This document shows, piece after piece, positions 62,791 to 64,000 of a DNA stretch of 64,000 bases (positions are counted from its first letter, which is position 1; each line of letters starts with the position of its first letter). This stretch comes from Bimastos eiseni (taxonomy: Eukaryota > Annelida > Clitellata > Crassiclitellata > Lumbricidae), in the NCBI GenBank assembly GCA_959347315.1, contig OY365811.1, positions 35,073,074-35,137,073 on the forward strand, written 5' to 3'. A program made the position numbers and the translations under genes. The notes under the pieces were generated by a model, which was not told the origin of the DNA, made no database searches, and worked only from the letters and a program-made list of their open reading frames with translations.

Positions 62791-63189
62791 CAACTCGATA
62801 CGCGTAGCCAATTCTAAAGCAGACTTATATGCTACTTCCAGATGTTCACAGAAACGCTTCTGCTAGCATCAGACACTAAGTGAGGTTAAGGAGCAATAAT
62901 TAATTACATGTAGACCTAGCTATAGATTAAATAATCGTGCTGAACAAACAGAAATGCTTAAATCAGTTAACTTGTAATAGAGATTACTACGCTGCTGACT
63001 ATATAAGCTGACTAAATTACTACAGACGATTTTAATATGTTCATGTGCGTTCTAATTGTCCTGTTTGAAATCAAATGTCTCAATGACTGTCGCCCTGTCG
63101 ATGAAAACGATACTCTGTTTCCATTTCCAAGTATCACTGCCGCCGGAGCCCAGACTACAGCAGCGATTACGGCTCCATCTGGGAGCAGT

Positions 63190-63210
63190 TCACACTGCGC
63201 ATGCGCCTGT
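63190..63210. promoter_or_regulatory. NRF1-like palindrome upstream of the C16orf89-like gene
   Basis: TGCGCATGCGC at 63196-63206 matches the NRF1 core (GCGCATGCGC) and lies in a locally GC-richer patch about 1.5 kb 5' of the start codon. It could mark a promoter; chance occurrence is possible. Confidence 0.3.
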
Positions 63211-63257
63211 CAGCGTTCATCGCGTCATCGTTCTGTCGAATGCATGTAGGCTACCAC

Positions 63258-63290
<33 letters not shown>
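63258..63290. repeat. TA microsatellite
   Basis: TATATA run in the 5' flank of the minus-strand gene. Other TA/TACATA runs occur near 63890-63990. Confidence 0.85.
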
Positions 63291-64000
63291 GTCATCTGGT
63301 AGCGTGTTTCGTCAGTACATTACACTTGTAGATATTTGAATGCATAATATTATGAATATTTACAAACATATTATAAACTTTACAAACATAAGATTTCTCA
63401 AACATCGGACATTACAACGACAGCTACTGCCACCATAGCTGCTTCTATTGCGAGAGCTTGTTACATGGAGTGACATTATTGGGAAGATGTTGGTCGGAAC
63501 GGATGTAAAATGGGTTCAGTCTAGGACTAATCGGGAAAAGATACGAAGCCGCAACGTGACAGCCAAGCAGTGATGTCTTCTCTGATACATTGCTGGCGGT
63601 GTCGGCGATGTAATGAATAAAGTGACATCCGGGTACTCAGGAGGGTAAATTGAACGCATAATGGCCATAAAATTGGTCTAAATTTATGCTTCTCTATTCA
63701 TATAATCAACTATTAAACACTTGTTATTCATATTACAAGTTCTTTATATTAAGTTGTTTTATTTCGTTTACAAAAACAAATTGTACAGTGTAACAGAGGG
63801 AAGAGATTTAAAATCTATAGATTTTGGCTGACGCTCATGCACGAGAATTCGGACCAATTATGCAATTTTATGTGTAGTCAACTACATACATTATACATGT
63901 ATGTATGTGCTGTATATATATTGTGCAGCCTGTGTATACATAGACATGCATATAGATATATATTACATATATATAACATATATATATATACGCATGCAGC

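Overview
The window is animal nuclear DNA: AT-rich, intron-rich, and crowded with microsatellites, minisatellites, short DNA transposons and truncated LINE tails. Gene content (a PUR-family nucleic-acid-binding protein, an SLC26 anion transporter and a C16orf89/UPF0764 homologue) and about 20 copies of the octamer TAGGCCTA suggest a marine invertebrate, most likely a deuterostome such as an echinoderm. The lineage is inference; the gene identities rest on the translated exons.

Three protein-coding genes can be assembled end to end, each with compatible splice phases. (1) A Pur-alpha homologue, + strand, 4283-13148, 7 coding exons, 255 aa, with three PUR repeats each built from two exons. (2) An SLC26A11-like sulfate/anion transporter, + strand, 26273-44857, 21 coding exons, 769 aa, with the SLC26 signature, a STAS domain and one GC-AG intron. 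(3) A secreted C16orf89/UPF0764-like protein, - strand, 61731-46912, 7 coding exons, 386 aa. Genes 2 and 3 converge tail to tail; gene 1 lies 13 kb upstream of gene 2. They share no evident pathway.

Layout: 1-4282 is upstream sequence holding a small MITE; 4283-13148 PUR gene, with a minisatellite in intron 3; 13149-26192 intergenic, holding trinucleotide runs, a 15-bp satellite with higher-order structure, inverted-subrepeat elements, a tRNA-derived SINE, LINE remnants, a hAT-like MITE and pyrimidine tracts; 26273-44857 SLC26 gene, with a 1.2-kb 16-bp satellite in intron 4 and an intron 17 invaded by a LINE fragment and a 1-kb TIR element; 44858-46911 short convergent spacer; 46912-61731 C16orf89-like gene, whose introns hold a hAT MITE with a perfect 8-bp target duplication, near-perfect palindromes, a U2-snRNA-derived sequence and a second SINE; 61732-64000 its upstream region.

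The many long open frames over satellites are artefacts. No new multi-gene system was found. The most notable observations are the alternating 1-0-1-0-1-0 intron phases of the PUR gene, the satellite higher-order repeat, the subrepeat-TIR elements, and the recurrent LINE tail that appears to seed microsatellites.
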